From Neochlamydia sp. S13 (lineage in GTDB: Bacteria; Chlamydiota; Chlamydiia; Chlamydiales; Parachlamydiaceae): DNA of 64,000 bases. Shown here piece by piece: positions 48,067-57,585 of the stretch. Within the stretch, counting starts at the first letter, position 1; every line of letters starts with the position of its first letter. Both the position numbers and the translations under genes were made by a program. The notes beneath the pieces were generated by a model. It searched no databases and was not told the origin of the DNA. It saw only the letters and a list, made by a program, of their open reading frames with translations. The DNA is taken from positions 1,240,001 through 1,304,000 of the forward strand of contig NZ_AP017977.1 of NCBI RefSeq assembly GCF_000648235.2, given 5' to 3'.

Positions 48067-48916
48067 GCTAATGTTTTGGATTGTAATAAAAATTTTAACT
48101 GTTAGATCAAAACAAGGTAAAAAGCGCCTAAGATTAAGACTGGAGATAGTTTTTACTTCTTACCTCAATAAGCGACAGCAAAGTAAGCATTTAGTCTAAT
48201 ATATAAAAATAGGCTTGCAAAGCCAAAACCTTATGTAGCTACCATGAATTTCAAAGAGGTAAATACTTAAAAATATATAAAGCATAAACAAACAGAAGCT
48301 TATTACTGGATCAGGAAAGGTACATGAATTTCTTAGCAGTGTTGTTTTTCGAACTATTTCGCATCACCTAAGCTTGCTTTTCCTTCCAGGGGCTTCTTAA
48401 TAATAATTACCCAAATTCTTTAAATGCAAATTAGCAAATAAAGTTAAAGCAGCATAAATACCTTTTTATGGAAAGAGGATTAAGAAAGAGAAAAACTATC
48501 ATTCCACGAACAAATGGGCATAAAGCTTAAAGAGCTGTAAGAGCAACATTTTTTACAGTTATTAAAGAGGGATAATGTTGTAGAGCTGTAGGAATGTTCC
48601 TGAAATTGAAAAAGGTTATGAAAAAGTTATAGAAAATATGCAAGATTTGTTGGAATTATTCCTTTCGGTAGTGGTATTAAATAAAAAAGAATAAGGCATA
48701 ACAAAAGAACTGTAAAATTTATTTGTCTAAGGTCTGGGATGCTAATATTTTATATTTCAAATAATGATTTATTTATACGCGGCACAAAGAAAACTAAAGT
48801 AATCCGAAAAGTGTTACAAGGCAGGAAAACATATGAGTTTTTAAGTAAATATAGTTGGTTATTTATCAAAAAAAATAAATATTAGTTCACTATTCAGACG
48901 ATTAAAAAGGAAAAAT

Positions 48917-49414
48917 ATGACTGCAAGTGGTTTAAATGGGGGAACCCTAGAGGGTTTATCTGATTATAGAGTCAATGACTTAATAAGAGAACAAATTCCA
49001 GATAACACTTTTACAAGTGTAACTGTCAAAACAGTAACGCATAAATTTTTTGGATCTGAAACAGAGGTGATCTCTAGAAAGATAACCTTGGAAAGATCAA
49101 ACCTATCAGTAGGCTGGGAAGTAGCAAGAGCCTTTTTTCTTCAACTTTTTAATGAAGCAGGAGCTAGATCACGTTACCGTGATAACCCGCGTGCTATAAA
49201 CGGAAACTTAGTAGCATCGTTTTTAGCACTTGATCCTACTTTGGATGATGACGACCAGGCGCGTGCAGAGGAAGAATTAAAAGTTGTTTATGCTAGATGT
49301 ATGACCATCACGCTTTATATTTCGAATGATTGTAACTCTGTAGATAGTGACTCTTTGAAAGAGCATAAAGCACTAATAGGTGCTCGTAATATAGCTAAAT
49401 GTATCTTATCTTAA
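48917..49414 (+). CDS. small unknown protein, paralogue of the next gene
   Basis: 165 residues. SGLNGGTLEGLSDYRVNDLI then REQIPDNTFTSVTVKT, ISRKITLERSNLSVGWEVAR and LKVVYARCMTITLYISNDCN align throughout with the 179-residue protein at 49536. Soluble, acidic, no signal peptide. The family is unknown to me. The pair probably arose by tandem duplication. Confidence 0.72.
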   Translation: MTASGLNGGTLEGLSDYRVNDLIREQIPDNTFTSVTVKTVTHKFFGSETEVISRKITLERSNLSVGWEVARAFFLQLFNEAGARSRYRDNPRAINGNLVASFLALDPTLDDDDQARAEEELKVVYARCMTITLYISNDCNSVDSDSLKEHKALIGARNIAKCILS

Positions 49415-49535
49415 TAGTAAGATATTTAGATAAAAGCGTATTCAGTAAAAACATAATCTTTTATAAGAAAAAATAAAACAAATTAAAGACAATCATCCTA
49501 CATACAATTATATATACAAATTAAAAGGAGTTAAA

Positions 49536-50075
49536 ATGGAGCCAGAATTTCGTATAAACGGAGGAAATCTTGCCAACCTACCTGACTATAAAGTAGCCGA
49601 TCTAATTAGTGAAAATATTCCCGCCGAAACTTATGCCAGTATTCACGTTAAAAGTTTAATGTATCGTTTTCCTTTAACTGAAGAAGATATTAAAGCTCGC
49701 AAGGTTTTCTTAGAGGTTTCTCGTCTCTCAACAACATGGCAATCTTTTAGAGTTTTTTTAGAGAAAATGCTGGGAGTGCGTGTTGATAATAATGTCCAAA
49801 TGGATGAGGGCCTAATAGCGGGCCAACTCTTGGGAAATTATTCGGATGATGCAGAATTACGAGATGCAGGCATTGAAGAAGTTAAAAGAGCTTATGCAGA
49901 GTGTATGAATGTTGAATTGATAATATCAGAGGATTGTAATTTTTGCGAAATAAACCTACAGCAGCAAAAATTTTATATTATGGCTAAAAAAGTAGGAAAT
50001 GTAGCTAATTTTGTTATTAAAACAAGTTTAAAAGTAGGCCCTATGGTCCCCAGAGTATTTTCTTTGTTTAAATAA
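49536..50075 (+). CDS. small unknown protein, paralogue of the previous gene
   Basis: 179 residues. The shared pattern with 48917-49414 is NGG(N/T)L..L.DY(K/R)V.DLI, then (E/Q).IP..T(Y/F).S, RK(V/I)(F/T)LE.S.LS..W, and a C-terminal YA.CM...L.IS.DCN. It differs by a C-terminal extension with a mildly hydrophobic segment (VGNVANFVIKTSLKVGPMVP). AAAAGGAGTTAAA precedes the ATG. Function unknown. Confidence 0.72.
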   Translation: MEPEFRINGGNLANLPDYKVADLISENIPAETYASIHVKSLMYRFPLTEEDIKARKVFLEVSRLSTTWQSFRVFLEKMLGVRVDNNVQMDEGLIAGQLLGNYSDDAELRDAGIEEVKRAYAECMNVELIISEDCNFCEINLQQQKFYIMAKKVGNVANFVIKTSLKVGPMVPRVFSLFK

Positions 50076-50209
50076 CAATAAGTTAAAATTGGCTTAAAAG
50101 GAAGTTTTTAGAGTAAAAAAACAGGAAAAACTTACAGCTTGAATAAATTTATCCTTAGAAAGATTTTTACTCTCCTCAAACTAGGTCCCTAAATTAAAGG
50201 AGTTAAATA

Positions 50210-51787
50210 ATGAGTCCGGAAATAAATATAAATTGTCCTTATGTAACTTTGCCATTTAATATGGATATGCAGCCAAGCCAAGAATCAGAGTCAGAGGAAG
50301 CAAATGAAGCGTTAGAATTATGCTTAGATAATGAAGATGTTATTTCACTCGAAAGCTATCAAAAAATGCTACCTGCAAAATTAGATAACCATTTTAATGA
50401 GCAATTAAACGAATTTATTGAATGTGATAAAGCTGCTCAAGCTATCTTAAAAAATAATGCTGACAGCTCAGATTATTCACGTTGCGTGGCTGAAGCCGAA
50501 AAAAAGTTTGAAAATATAAAAAATATTATTAAAGCTTTAAGCAGTTTGCAACAGCCTACAGAAGTTTACGAATTGCAGTATAACGAACTAACAGGATCGC
50601 TTCAAAATATGCATTCTTCCATTCCGCAAGGCAATAGTATTGTTTTAAGAAAAGACAGGGAAAGGGATTCAGATTCACATGCAAATCATTCTCATAGAGT
50701 TATGCCATCTCATACCAGTTTGCCTTTAATGCAGCAAAGCCAAGAATTAGAACTGGAAGGAATTAAAAAAACATTAAAATTATGCTTAGATAATAAAGAT
50801 GTTATTCCACTCGAAAGCTATCAAAAAATGCAACCTGCAGAATTAGATAGCCATTTTAATGAGCAATTAAACGAATTTATTGAATGTGATAAAGCTGCTC
50901 AAGCTATCTTAAAAAATAATGCTGATAGCTTGGAGTATTCACAATGTGTGAGCGAAGCCGAAAAAAAGTTTGAAAATATAAAAAATATTATTAAAGCTTT
51001 AAGCAGTTTGCAACAGCCTACACAAGTTTACGAATTGCAGTATAACGAACTAACAGGATCGCTTCAAAATATGCATTCTTCTATTCCTCTAGGCAATAGT
51101 ATTGTTTTAAGAAAAGACATAGAAATGATGCGAACCATTTCTTCAGTACCTCAAGAAAAAACATATCATTCCCCCTCTCATGGAACTTTTTATGAACCAC
51201 AAATTAGCCCAGCAGCTCTAGGAGGATGGTTTCATAAACATCTCATTGAGAATAGCTATGAAGGAGTTAGTATAATCCGTAAAATCGATTGCATATACAA
51301 TCATCAGCTACATACAATGTGTACTCTCATAGGACTTAAAAAGAAAAAATATAAAAGAGATGTGGAATGGACTCAAAAGCTTTCTTCTTCTCAACAAAGT
51401 ATTAAAGGATCTACTTTAAAGGTAGATAAGCAGGAGATAGAGCACCCCTCTCATCGTTTTCCCAGTAGGGTGAAAAAGAAAATTAAAGAAAATGGTGCAA
51501 AAATGCCTGGAGGAGGGGTTCTTGAAAGTATTGCACATTATCTAGCTTCGAACTGGTCAGTAGAGTTTTTTAATCCTAGTAAAGAGAAAAGTTTGGAAGA
51601 AATCAGGACTTTACAAAAGAATGTTCTCGATAAAATTTGTGAGGACTTACCAGAAATGTTAGGCCCATGGAATTATGAAAAATGGGAAGTCGGTACTTCA
51701 AAAGATCTTATAGAAAATTATGAAGTGTCTCCTAGCTTAGCAAAAGAAGCTGATTATGTTATATTATTCCATAAAAAATGTGAGTAA
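50210..51787 (+). CDS. 525-residue unknown protein with an internal duplication
   Basis: Residues about 29-145 and 184-300 are near-copies of each other: LDNEDVISLESYQKMLPAKL against LDNKDVIPLESYQKMQPAEL, then HFNEQLNEFIECDKAAQAIL and NNADS and the ending SIVLRKD in both. After the second copy comes a unique region (TISSVPQEKTYHSPSHG, EPQISPAALGGWFHKHL) homologous to the protein at 44759-45910. The C-terminal 150 residues are basic, then acidic. No signal peptide. An AAAGGAGTTAAAT ribosome binding site precedes the ATG. Function unknown. Confidence 0.75.
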   Translation: MSPEININCPYVTLPFNMDMQPSQESESEEANEALELCLDNEDVISLESYQKMLPAKLDNHFNEQLNEFIECDKAAQAILKNNADSSDYSRCVAEAEKKFENIKNIIKALSSLQQPTEVYELQYNELTGSLQNMHSSIPQGNSIVLRKDRERDSDSHANHSHRVMPSHTSLPLMQQSQELELEGIKKTLKLCLDNKDVIPLESYQKMQPAELDSHFNEQLNEFIECDKAAQAILKNNADSLEYSQCVSEAEKKFENIKNIIKALSSLQQPTQVYELQYNELTGSLQNMHSSIPLGNSIVLRKDIEMMRTISSVPQEKTYHSPSHGTFYEPQISPAALGGWFHKHLIENSYEGVSIIRKIDCIYNHQLHTMCTLIGLKKKKYKRDVEWTQKLSSSQQSIKGSTLKVDKQEIEHPSHRFPSRVKKKIKENGAKMPGGGVLESIAHYLASNWSVEFFNPSKEKSLEEIRTLQKNVLDKICEDLPEMLGPWNYEKWEVGTSKDLIENYEVSPSLAKEADYVILFHKKCE

Positions 51788-51844
51788 CCGCTTGCATGGA
51801 AAAATGTTTCTATAAATAGCATGAACTCAAAATAATAAATTCGA

Positions 51845-51890
51845 CCCTTTGGTTAAGGAAGGAATAATAAACATCCTTTAACCAAAGGGG
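51845..51890 (+). terminator. strong intrinsic terminator
   Basis: CCCTTTGGTTAAGGA (51845-51859) pairs with TCCTTTAACCAAAGGG (51874-51889) and is followed by TTT. It lies about 60 bases after the 525-residue gene. Confidence 0.8.
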
Positions 51891-51929
51891 TTTACTTAAA
51901 TGGTCGCCGAAAACAAAGAGTTTTAGATG

Positions 51930-52245
51930 CAGTGATTTAAATTTTATATTTTTTTATCAATATATACTTAAAAAAGAGTAATCAATAGTGCGAGCAAGAG
52001 TAGAAAACTTGCTTAAGTTTGCTGCTACAATTTTCTTAAAATTAGCTCAAAAGGTTTAAATAGGGTTCAAATCGGTAGAATAGGGCGGTAAAAATAGAAT
52101 CTCACACCCTGCCTTTTTGATAAGCTTATAAGTGGTTTGCGATTTATGGAAGGTAGTATTATCCATCCGGCATTCCGCAAGTTAACTTCTCTCGTCTTCT
52201 AATTTATGCCAAGGAGGTTTAAAACCAGTAAAACGGCCATCCTTT
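51930..52245 (-). pseudogene. decayed IS630-type transposase remnant
   Basis: Read leftward, the bases match the 3' third of the IS630 element at 28649-29574. DNTTFHKSQTTYKLIKKAG, then a broken form of LPPYSPDLNPIETF and LLKFAANLSKFSTLA are readable with several stops. It ends with the same terminal sequence (AAATTTAAATCACTG at about 51931). The 5' part fades into unrecognisable sequence near 52245. Confidence 0.72.
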
Positions 52246-52650
52246 TAGAGTTTAAAATAAGAGTTAATTCTTTTATGCTTTCATGTATAGAGCCTAAGGC
52301 AAAATATAATCCGTGAATTATCAATAACTTAACCCTTCCCCTGTAATCATAATCACCCTGGAATCTGAAAAGACCACCTGGACTATCATCATCCCTTGGG
52401 TAATTTTGTCACTCATAGAAAAACTAATTTTAAGATGATCAAGACCCGTGCACTATACTTTTCCATCGTGTATGTCCTCACTTTCTTTGCTTTAAAAAGA
52501 ACAGGATTAGCATTTTCTAAAAAAACTTAAGGTAATTTCCAGTATCAATAAAAATAATATCAGGGAATCGCTATAACCTGCGGAATGTGGGATACAAGGA
52601 TGTCTAGGACTATATTAAGGAGAAAATAGGGTTTCGTGGCACCTTCTTAT
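52246..52650. other. intergenic region, possibly more transposon debris
   Basis: About 400 bases with no intact gene. It may be the decayed 5' part of the IS630 remnant, but I could not match it with confidence. Confidence 0.4.
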
Positions 52651-53532
52651 CTATAACTTCCGCAAGGCTGCCATACCGATTGAATGACGTTCACAGGTGG
52701 AAGGAGTATGGTCAAACTGCAGGCCGCCCTCAGCATCCCAGCTCCCCACTTGCACTTGATCGCCATAAAAATTTTCTTGACAGCGTGTATACGTATAATA
52801 GGTCCAAGGCTTATCGCTAAATAGACCTGTCTTAAAATTAAAATGCTGAGCCAGAATACATACAGCTGCCTGTAGAGCTGAAGGAACTGTGTAAGGAGAT
52901 TGAGTTTCTTTAGCAAGATCAGCGACAAGGCCCAGTTGGACCTCATACTTTTTCTTTCTGCTTCCTGGCAGGACATCTTTTGTCATGAGCACCCACTGCG
53001 ATTTCTCAAGAGGCTTATCTCCTAATTCGTTAACAATTAGACGAGGAATTAGCCCATAGCCTGTTTGACTATCGGGAAAATATCGCTTTGCCACTGCACC
53101 TAGAGTACTTAGGGTAAGATGTTGACCACTAAGCGTTTTAGGAATTCTTACAAGCACATGGGTATCAATGACCCTTTTTCCTGGAAAAGCTAAGCAGGGA
53201 CTTTTTAGAATTTTAAAGATATCGTTAGGTAGAGAAAAAAACTCTTCTTTAAGATCTTCACCTTTCACACTCTCTTTTCCAAAGCAGATAGCCCATTTTT
53301 TGTTACTAAAAGCGATGTCTTGATAAACAACTTTCTTTTGGACAAGAGGATCGCTGGCCAATTGTTTCCATTCTTTGCTTACTAAGCTGCTGGCTTCAAG
53401 AGAAGTAAAATTTAAATAGGAAAAAATTTCTAAAAGAAGCTCTCGAGGGAGTTCATTCATAGAAGCTATGACACTAGCCTCTTGATAGATAAATGTTCGA
53501 TCGCCCGTAGGCTCGATTGGCAAAGACATCAT
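52651..53532 (-). CDS. F-box domain protein
   Basis: 293 residues. Residues about 25-62 form an F-box (MNELPRELLLEIFSYLNFTS, then SSLVSKEWKQLASD) clearer than the one in the TPR genes. The rest (VRIPKTLSGQHLTLSTLGAV, SQWVLMTKDVLPGSRKKKYE, TYTRCQENFYGDQVQVG, GGLQFDH, IGMAALRKL) belongs to a family I recall as widely expanded in Parachlamydiaceae. F-box proteins bind Skp1 of eukaryotic SCF ubiquitin ligases, so a host-targeted effector is likely (inference). No Sec signal is present. The gene is alone, downstream of adk on the same strand. Confidence 0.8.
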   Translation of the reverse strand: MMSLPIEPTGDRTFIYQEASVIASMNELPRELLLEIFSYLNFTSLEASSLVSKEWKQLASDPLVQKKVVYQDIAFSNKKWAICFGKESVKGEDLKEEFFSLPNDIFKILKSPCLAFPGKRVIDTHVLVRIPKTLSGQHLTLSTLGAVAKRYFPDSQTGYGLIPRLIVNELGDKPLEKSQWVLMTKDVLPGSRKKKYEVQLGLVADLAKETQSPYTVPSALQAAVCILAQHFNFKTGLFSDKPWTYYTYTRCQENFYGDQVQVGSWDAEGGLQFDHTPSTCERHSIGMAALRKL

Positions 53533-53664
53533 TATCCTTTAAAAAAGTGTGATATGATCCTAAATCATTAAGTTTAAAAGTTTGTCCCTTAGCAATTTTA
53601 GTAGTCTTTAATGCAAGCGACTATCCCTGCAAAGCAAGAGAGCCATTTCAAAACTTTAAGAAGC

Positions 53665-54342
53665 TTAAGAAGCTTTAGTATAGGGGCTGAAAGCCTCTAT
53701 ATGGCTTTTAAGTTCTGCAAAGACTTTCTCGGGTAGGTTCTCGCCATTAATGCTGATTATTCCGTAACGCTGAGAATAAAACTCCTCTAAAGGCATGGTT
53801 TGCTCATTATAAACCTTTAAGCGCTCTTTAACGACTTCCAATCTATCATCTTCCCTTTGATAAAGAGCCTCTTGTCCGCATTTATCGCAGATGCCTGACC
53901 GTAGAGGAGCGGAAAAGAAGCTATTATAAATGGCTCCGCATTGTTTACAGATTAGGCGACCTACTGCACGTTTTATAATCATTTCGTGGTCTACAGCAAG
54001 CTTGAAAACGATAACATTTACATCTTTTAATAAAGTTGCACTTACTCTTTCAGCTTGTGCTAAAGTACGGGGTACACCGTCTAACAAATAGCCTCTGCTG
54101 CAATCGGGCAATTCAACTCTATCATTGACCATTTCTAATACCAGATCATCTGGAACAAGGTGGCCGGCATTTATATATTCTTTGGCTTTCAGACCTAACA
54201 CTGTATTCTTCTTAATATGCTCTCTGAATAAATCCCCAGTAGAAATTTGAGGAATAGACAATGTTTGACTAAGTAATTTAGTTTGCGTACCTTTTCCAGA
54301 GCCAGGGGGTCCCAGCAAAATGACAATTAATTTCTTTTCCAT
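53665..54342 (-). CDS. adk: adenylate kinase with zinc-type LID
   Basis: 225 residues from MEKKLIVILLGPPG. The P-loop GPPGSGKGTQTK lies at about 10-21; ISTGDLFREHI, LDGVPRTLAQAE and the LID cysteines CKQCGAIYN and CDKCGQEAL (four Cys, zinc-binding type) follow. It interconverts ATP + AMP and 2 ADP. Earlier in-frame ATGs exist up to 54360, but GGAA sits well placed before the one at 54342, and the family starts there. Confidence 0.93.
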   Translation of the reverse strand: MEKKLIVILLGPPGSGKGTQTKLLSQTLSIPQISTGDLFREHIKKNTVLGLKAKEYINAGHLVPDDLVLEMVNDRVELPDCSRGYLLDGVPRTLAQAERVSATLLKDVNVIVFKLAVDHEMIIKRAVGRLICKQCGAIYNSFFSAPLRSGICDKCGQEALYQREDDRLEVVKERLKVYNEQTMPLEEFYSQRYGIISINGENLPEKVFAELKSHIEAFSPYTKAS

Positions 54343-54372
54343 AATCATTTCCATTTTCATTTAAAAGAAAAA

Positions 54373-54417
54373 AAGAATAACCGATGAGAGTTTTTAAAGT
54401 CTTCATCGGTTATTCTT
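54373..54417. terminator. bidirectional intrinsic terminator between ftsH and adk
   Basis: AAGAATAACCGATGA (54373-54387) pairs perfectly with TCATCGGTTATTCTT (54403-54417), with a T-run beyond and an A-run before. It ends ftsH transcription on the minus strand, so adk is likely transcribed from its own promoter. Confidence 0.88.
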
Positions 54418-54426
54418 TTTTTTGCT

Positions 54427-57192
54427 TTATCCAATTATTTTGGATGCAAAAGAAGGTTCACTAGAAGTTTTACCGGTTGCAGCTAAAGGCTCATCTGCCG
54501 GAGGGGGAGGTGGAGGTGTTAAGCTACTTTTTTTATGCAGCTCATCTGCAATTTTAAGTTTCTTACGTTTTTCTTCCATCGACCATTTGCCATTAATGAT
54601 ATTATTAATATCTTCAGCGTCTAAGGTCTCAAACTCCATGAGCATTTGAGTCATCAACTCAACTTCATGGCGCTTGTCGCGGATAATCTGTCTGGCCGTT
54701 TCAAGGGCAGCATCCAAAATTTTTCTCACCTCTTCATCAATGGCTTGTGCCGTACTCTCGGAATATTTTTTTTCATGATAACCTTGCATGCCTAAATATT
54801 GGCCACTTTCAGACCTTTCATCATAGGCTACAGCCCCCAGCTTATCGCTCATTCCCCATTCGCATACCATGCTACGGGCAATATGTGTAGCTTGATCAAT
54901 ATCTTGTTTAGCTCCACTAGAAATATCACTTACAAAAATTTCTTCGGCCACACGACCACCCATTAATACCGAGAGCTGATCGATCAGCTCTCTCTTCCAA
55001 TAACTCAGCCGATTTTTCTTAGGAAGGAACATGGTAGAACCTAAAGAAAGGCCACGAGGTATAATGGTCACCTTATCCACAGGGTCAGCATTTTTAACTA
55101 CCAGGCCAATAATAGCATGGCCTGATTCATGATAAGCTGTGGTAAGCTTTTCATTTTCGTCAATTTCTAAGCTTCGTCTTTCTTTACCATATAAAACCTT
55201 ATCTCGAGCTTCTACTACTTCACTTGAAGTTACTGCTGAACGGCCTTTGCGAGCGGCAGCAAGCGCAGCTTCATTCAATAAGTTAGCTAAATCAGCACCT
55301 GAAGAGCCTGGTGTGCTGCGCGCCACGCTCATTAAATCCACAGAAGGATCCATTTTAATTTTGCGCGCATGAACTTTAAGAATATCATAACGCCCTTTAA
55401 CATCAGGTAAGCTAATAATCACGCGGCGATCAAAACGACCAGGACGTAGTAAAGCTTTATCTAGTACATCCGGACGATTAGTAGCAGCCATTAAAATTAC
55501 GCCTTCATTCGTATCAAAACCATCCATTTCGACTAAAAGCTGGTTCAAAGTTTGCTCACGTTCATCATGACCTCCTCCAATACCGGCACCACGATGGCGT
55601 CCTACAGCGTCGATCTCATCGATAAATACAATACAAGGCGCGTTCTTTTTCGCTTGATCAAATAGATCGCGAATACGGCTAGCTCCGACGCCTACAAACA
55701 TTTCCACAAAGTCTGAACCTGAGATGGAAAAGAAGGGGCGATCAGCTTCACCGGCCACCGCTTTAGCTACCAAGGTTTTACCTGTACCTGGAGGGCCAAT
55801 GCATAATACGCCTTTCGGAATTTTTCCACCTAAAGCAGTAAATTTCCCTGGACTTTTTAGAAATTCTACAATCTCTTGGAGCTCTTCAATAGCTTCATCT
55901 ACTCCTGCCACATCCTTGAAAGTAATTTTATTAGTACTTTTATTCATTAACTTAGCGGGAGACTTACCAAAGTTTAAGGCACTATTGCCCATGCCTCTCA
56001 TCTGACGTGAAAAAACAAAATAGAGGACTAGCATGACTAACAAGACAGGTAGAAGAGTAAAAAAGTAGCTAAGATAATTAGGAGAAGGCTCTTCACTCTT
56101 AAAGGTTTTTTCCAGTACTACATTAAGCGGCTGATCGGGAGCTTTAAAATAACCTCCTCGATTGCTTTGGAAATTATCCCATTCTTCTTTAGCATTGATA
56201 AACCATTGATGGTAGACTTCAGGATCTTGTTTTTCTAAAGTCCTGGTGGAAACCTCTTGGTTATTAAAAAACCAGATGACATTAGTAACCGCTTGACGAG
56301 CTTTGTCTAGCTGAATCTGATTATCTTCTAAAGCTGATGTTACCCTAGATAGTTCGTCTAAAACTTGTCTATAATTCCTTACACTCCTTAACTGGGCTAA
56401 GCGCATTCCATTTTGAGGGGTGTTTAATTCATTAAGGATTTCCTCTAAATTTTTTACAGCTTCTTTGTAAAGGGTAAGTCGCTCTTCGGGCTTGAGAATA
56501 GAACTTTTAGCATTGGATACCTGGCTATCTAGTTTCTTTAAAACTTGTTTAATAGATTCACTGCCAATTCCTAGCAAAGAAGACCGGAAATTTTGAATTA
56601 AACCCGATAAAGCATTCCCATATTGATTTAAAGCTTGCTCTTCTAAAGAGCCTGAAAAATTAGCTAATTGTTTTTTTAATTCAAGGAAACTAGTCACTCC
56701 ACTCGTTTTATTAACTTCATGAATTACAATAGCAGCATTGGGTTGAGCTGGACTATAAAACTGATCGACTACCACATATCCATGGGCTGGTATAGGCAAT
56801 CCACTCAACTGCAAAAACAACCCTGTAGCCTCTATAATTTTTTCCCGTTGTCCATTTAAATCTTTGAGAATGCGTTCTTTTTCGCTTGTTAATTCATGAT
56901 TGGTATTGAGAAGGTCAATAAATTTGAAACGATTTTTACCTTCTTCAGTTTGACGTTCCCGAAACCTACCGCTAAATGTCACTAAATTGTCATTTAGAGC
57001 GATTTTACGGCTATCCTCTGGTTGAATAAGCTGAAGGTTGACCAAATGCTCAAGCTGATAACTAAAAGAGACTTTAGCATGCTTTGTTTCAATAAAATTT
57101 TGAACCATCAAAGCGAACAGAAAGGCTGCCATTAGAAACCAAATGAAATTATTGGAAAAACCTTTTCTGTCCTGTTTTTTATCTTCATCCAT
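54427..57192 (-). CDS. ftsH: ATP-dependent zinc metalloprotease FtsH, long chlamydial form
   Basis: 921 residues from [11 protein letters not shown]; an in-frame TTG eight codons upstream is less likely because AAGG is well spaced before the ATG. One membrane segment lies at about 17-35 and a second at about 376-396. Between them is a periplasmic region of some 340 residues with coiled-coil character, far longer than in E. coli. The AAA+ core has Walker A GPPGTGKT at about 466-473, Walker [17 protein letters not shown] and [21 protein letters not shown]. The zinc site is HESGHA, with the third ligand in [16 protein letters not shown] Pro-rich tail ends SKIIG. It degrades membrane and regulatory proteins. 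Confidence 0.95.
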   Translation of the reverse strand: MDEDKKQDRKGFSNNFIWFLMAAFLFALMVQNFIETKHAKVSFSYQLEHLVNLQLIQPEDSRKIALNDNLVTFSGRFRERQTEEGKNRFKFIDLLNTNHELTSEKERILKDLNGQREKIIEATGLFLQLSGLPIPAHGYVVVDQFYSPAQPNAAIVIHEVNKTSGVTSFLELKKQLANFSGSLEEQALNQYGNALSGLIQNFRSSLLGIGSESIKQVLKKLDSQVSNAKSSILKPEERLTLYKEAVKNLEEILNELNTPQNGMRLAQLRSVRNYRQVLDELSRVTSALEDNQIQLDKARQAVTNVIWFFNNQEVSTRTLEKQDPEVYHQWFINAKEEWDNFQSNRGGYFKAPDQPLNVVLEKTFKSEEPSPNYLSYFFTLLPVLLVMLVLYFVFSRQMRGMGNSALNFGKSPAKLMNKSTNKITFKDVAGVDEAIEELQEIVEFLKSPGKFTALGGKIPKGVLCIGPPGTGKTLVAKAVAGEADRPFFSISGSDFVEMFVGVGASRIRDLFDQAKKNAPCIVFIDEIDAVGRHRGAGIGGGHDEREQTLNQLLVEMDGFDTNEGVILMAATNRPDVLDKALLRPGRFDRRVIISLPDVKGRYDILKVHARKIKMDPSVDLMSVARSTPGSSGADLANLLNEAALAAARKGRSAVTSSEVVEARDKVLYGKERRSLEIDENEKLTTAYHESGHAIIGLVVKNADPVDKVTIIPRGLSLGSTMFLPKKNRLSYWKRELIDQLSVLMGGRVAEEIFVSDISSGAKQDIDQATHIARSMVCEWGMSDKLGAVAYDERSESGQYLGMQGYHEKKYSESTAQAIDEEVRKILDAALETARQIIRDKRHEVELMTQMLMEFETLDAEDINNIINGKWSMEEKRKKLKIADELHKKSSLTPPPPPPADEPLAATGKTSSEPSFASKIIG

Positions 57193-57585
57193 GATTAACC
57201 TTATGCACCTTAGCAAGTAATGTGTTTAGAAATTGCTAGCTTAAAAAAATTAAACCAGAAATTATTTTAAAAGTAATTTTTTTGGGTTAAAAACCATTGT
57301 ATCAGATAGGCTATTCGCCATCAAGTAAGTTCTCAAAGAGCCAAATCTATAGCAAATAAAAGATTTAGGGCTTTTTTTTGCCACCCGTTTCTACTTCATT
57401 CTACTCTATAAAATTATATATAATAAATCCCATTAAATAACTTAAAGCCGTATTTTCTCAGCAGAGAATTTTGGACGATTCTTTAAGAAGGTCACCCTTG
57501 AGTATGTTCATCTTAAAGCTCTCTTTAAATGTCTACCTACTTTTTATTAAAAATAGAGGCTTAAAAGAATTTTACTAAGTTTGGT
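57193..57585. other. intergenic region upstream of ftsH
   Basis: About 390 AT-rich bases between tilS and ftsH on the same strand. No gene seen; it presumably holds the ftsH promoter. Confidence 0.5.

Larger units (their letters stand above)
47786..48141 (+). repeat. 178-bp tandem direct repeat, two copies
   Basis: 47786-47963 and 47964-48141 match almost base for base (from ATTGTGTCTTAGAAAAAAA to CCTAAGATTAAGAC) with only about seven differences. Each copy contains a near-consensus promoter. Confidence 0.9.
47352..48916. other. long gene-poor region with a tandem repeat and a possible gene relic
   Basis: About 1.55 kb. Apart from the 178-bp tandem repeat (47786-48141) no gene is supported. 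At about 48511-48690 on the plus strand, a stretch reads LKEL-stop-EQHFLQLLKRDNVVEL-stop-ECS and then, in another frame, EIEKGYEKVIENMQDLLEL. Both stops fall where Gln would fit, so it may be a dead gene. AAAAGGAAAAAT just before 48917 is the next gene's ribosome binding site. Confidence 0.5.

Noticed and set aside
48917-51787. Toxin-immunity or phage-defence operon
   Set aside because: No nuclease, ATPase, membrane-pore or other defence motif is visible; the genes are separated by 120-135 bp gaps.
52040-52090. GGTTCAAATC stretch as a possible tRNA T-arm
   Set aside because: No acceptor or anticodon stem can be drawn; it belongs to the IS630 remnant.
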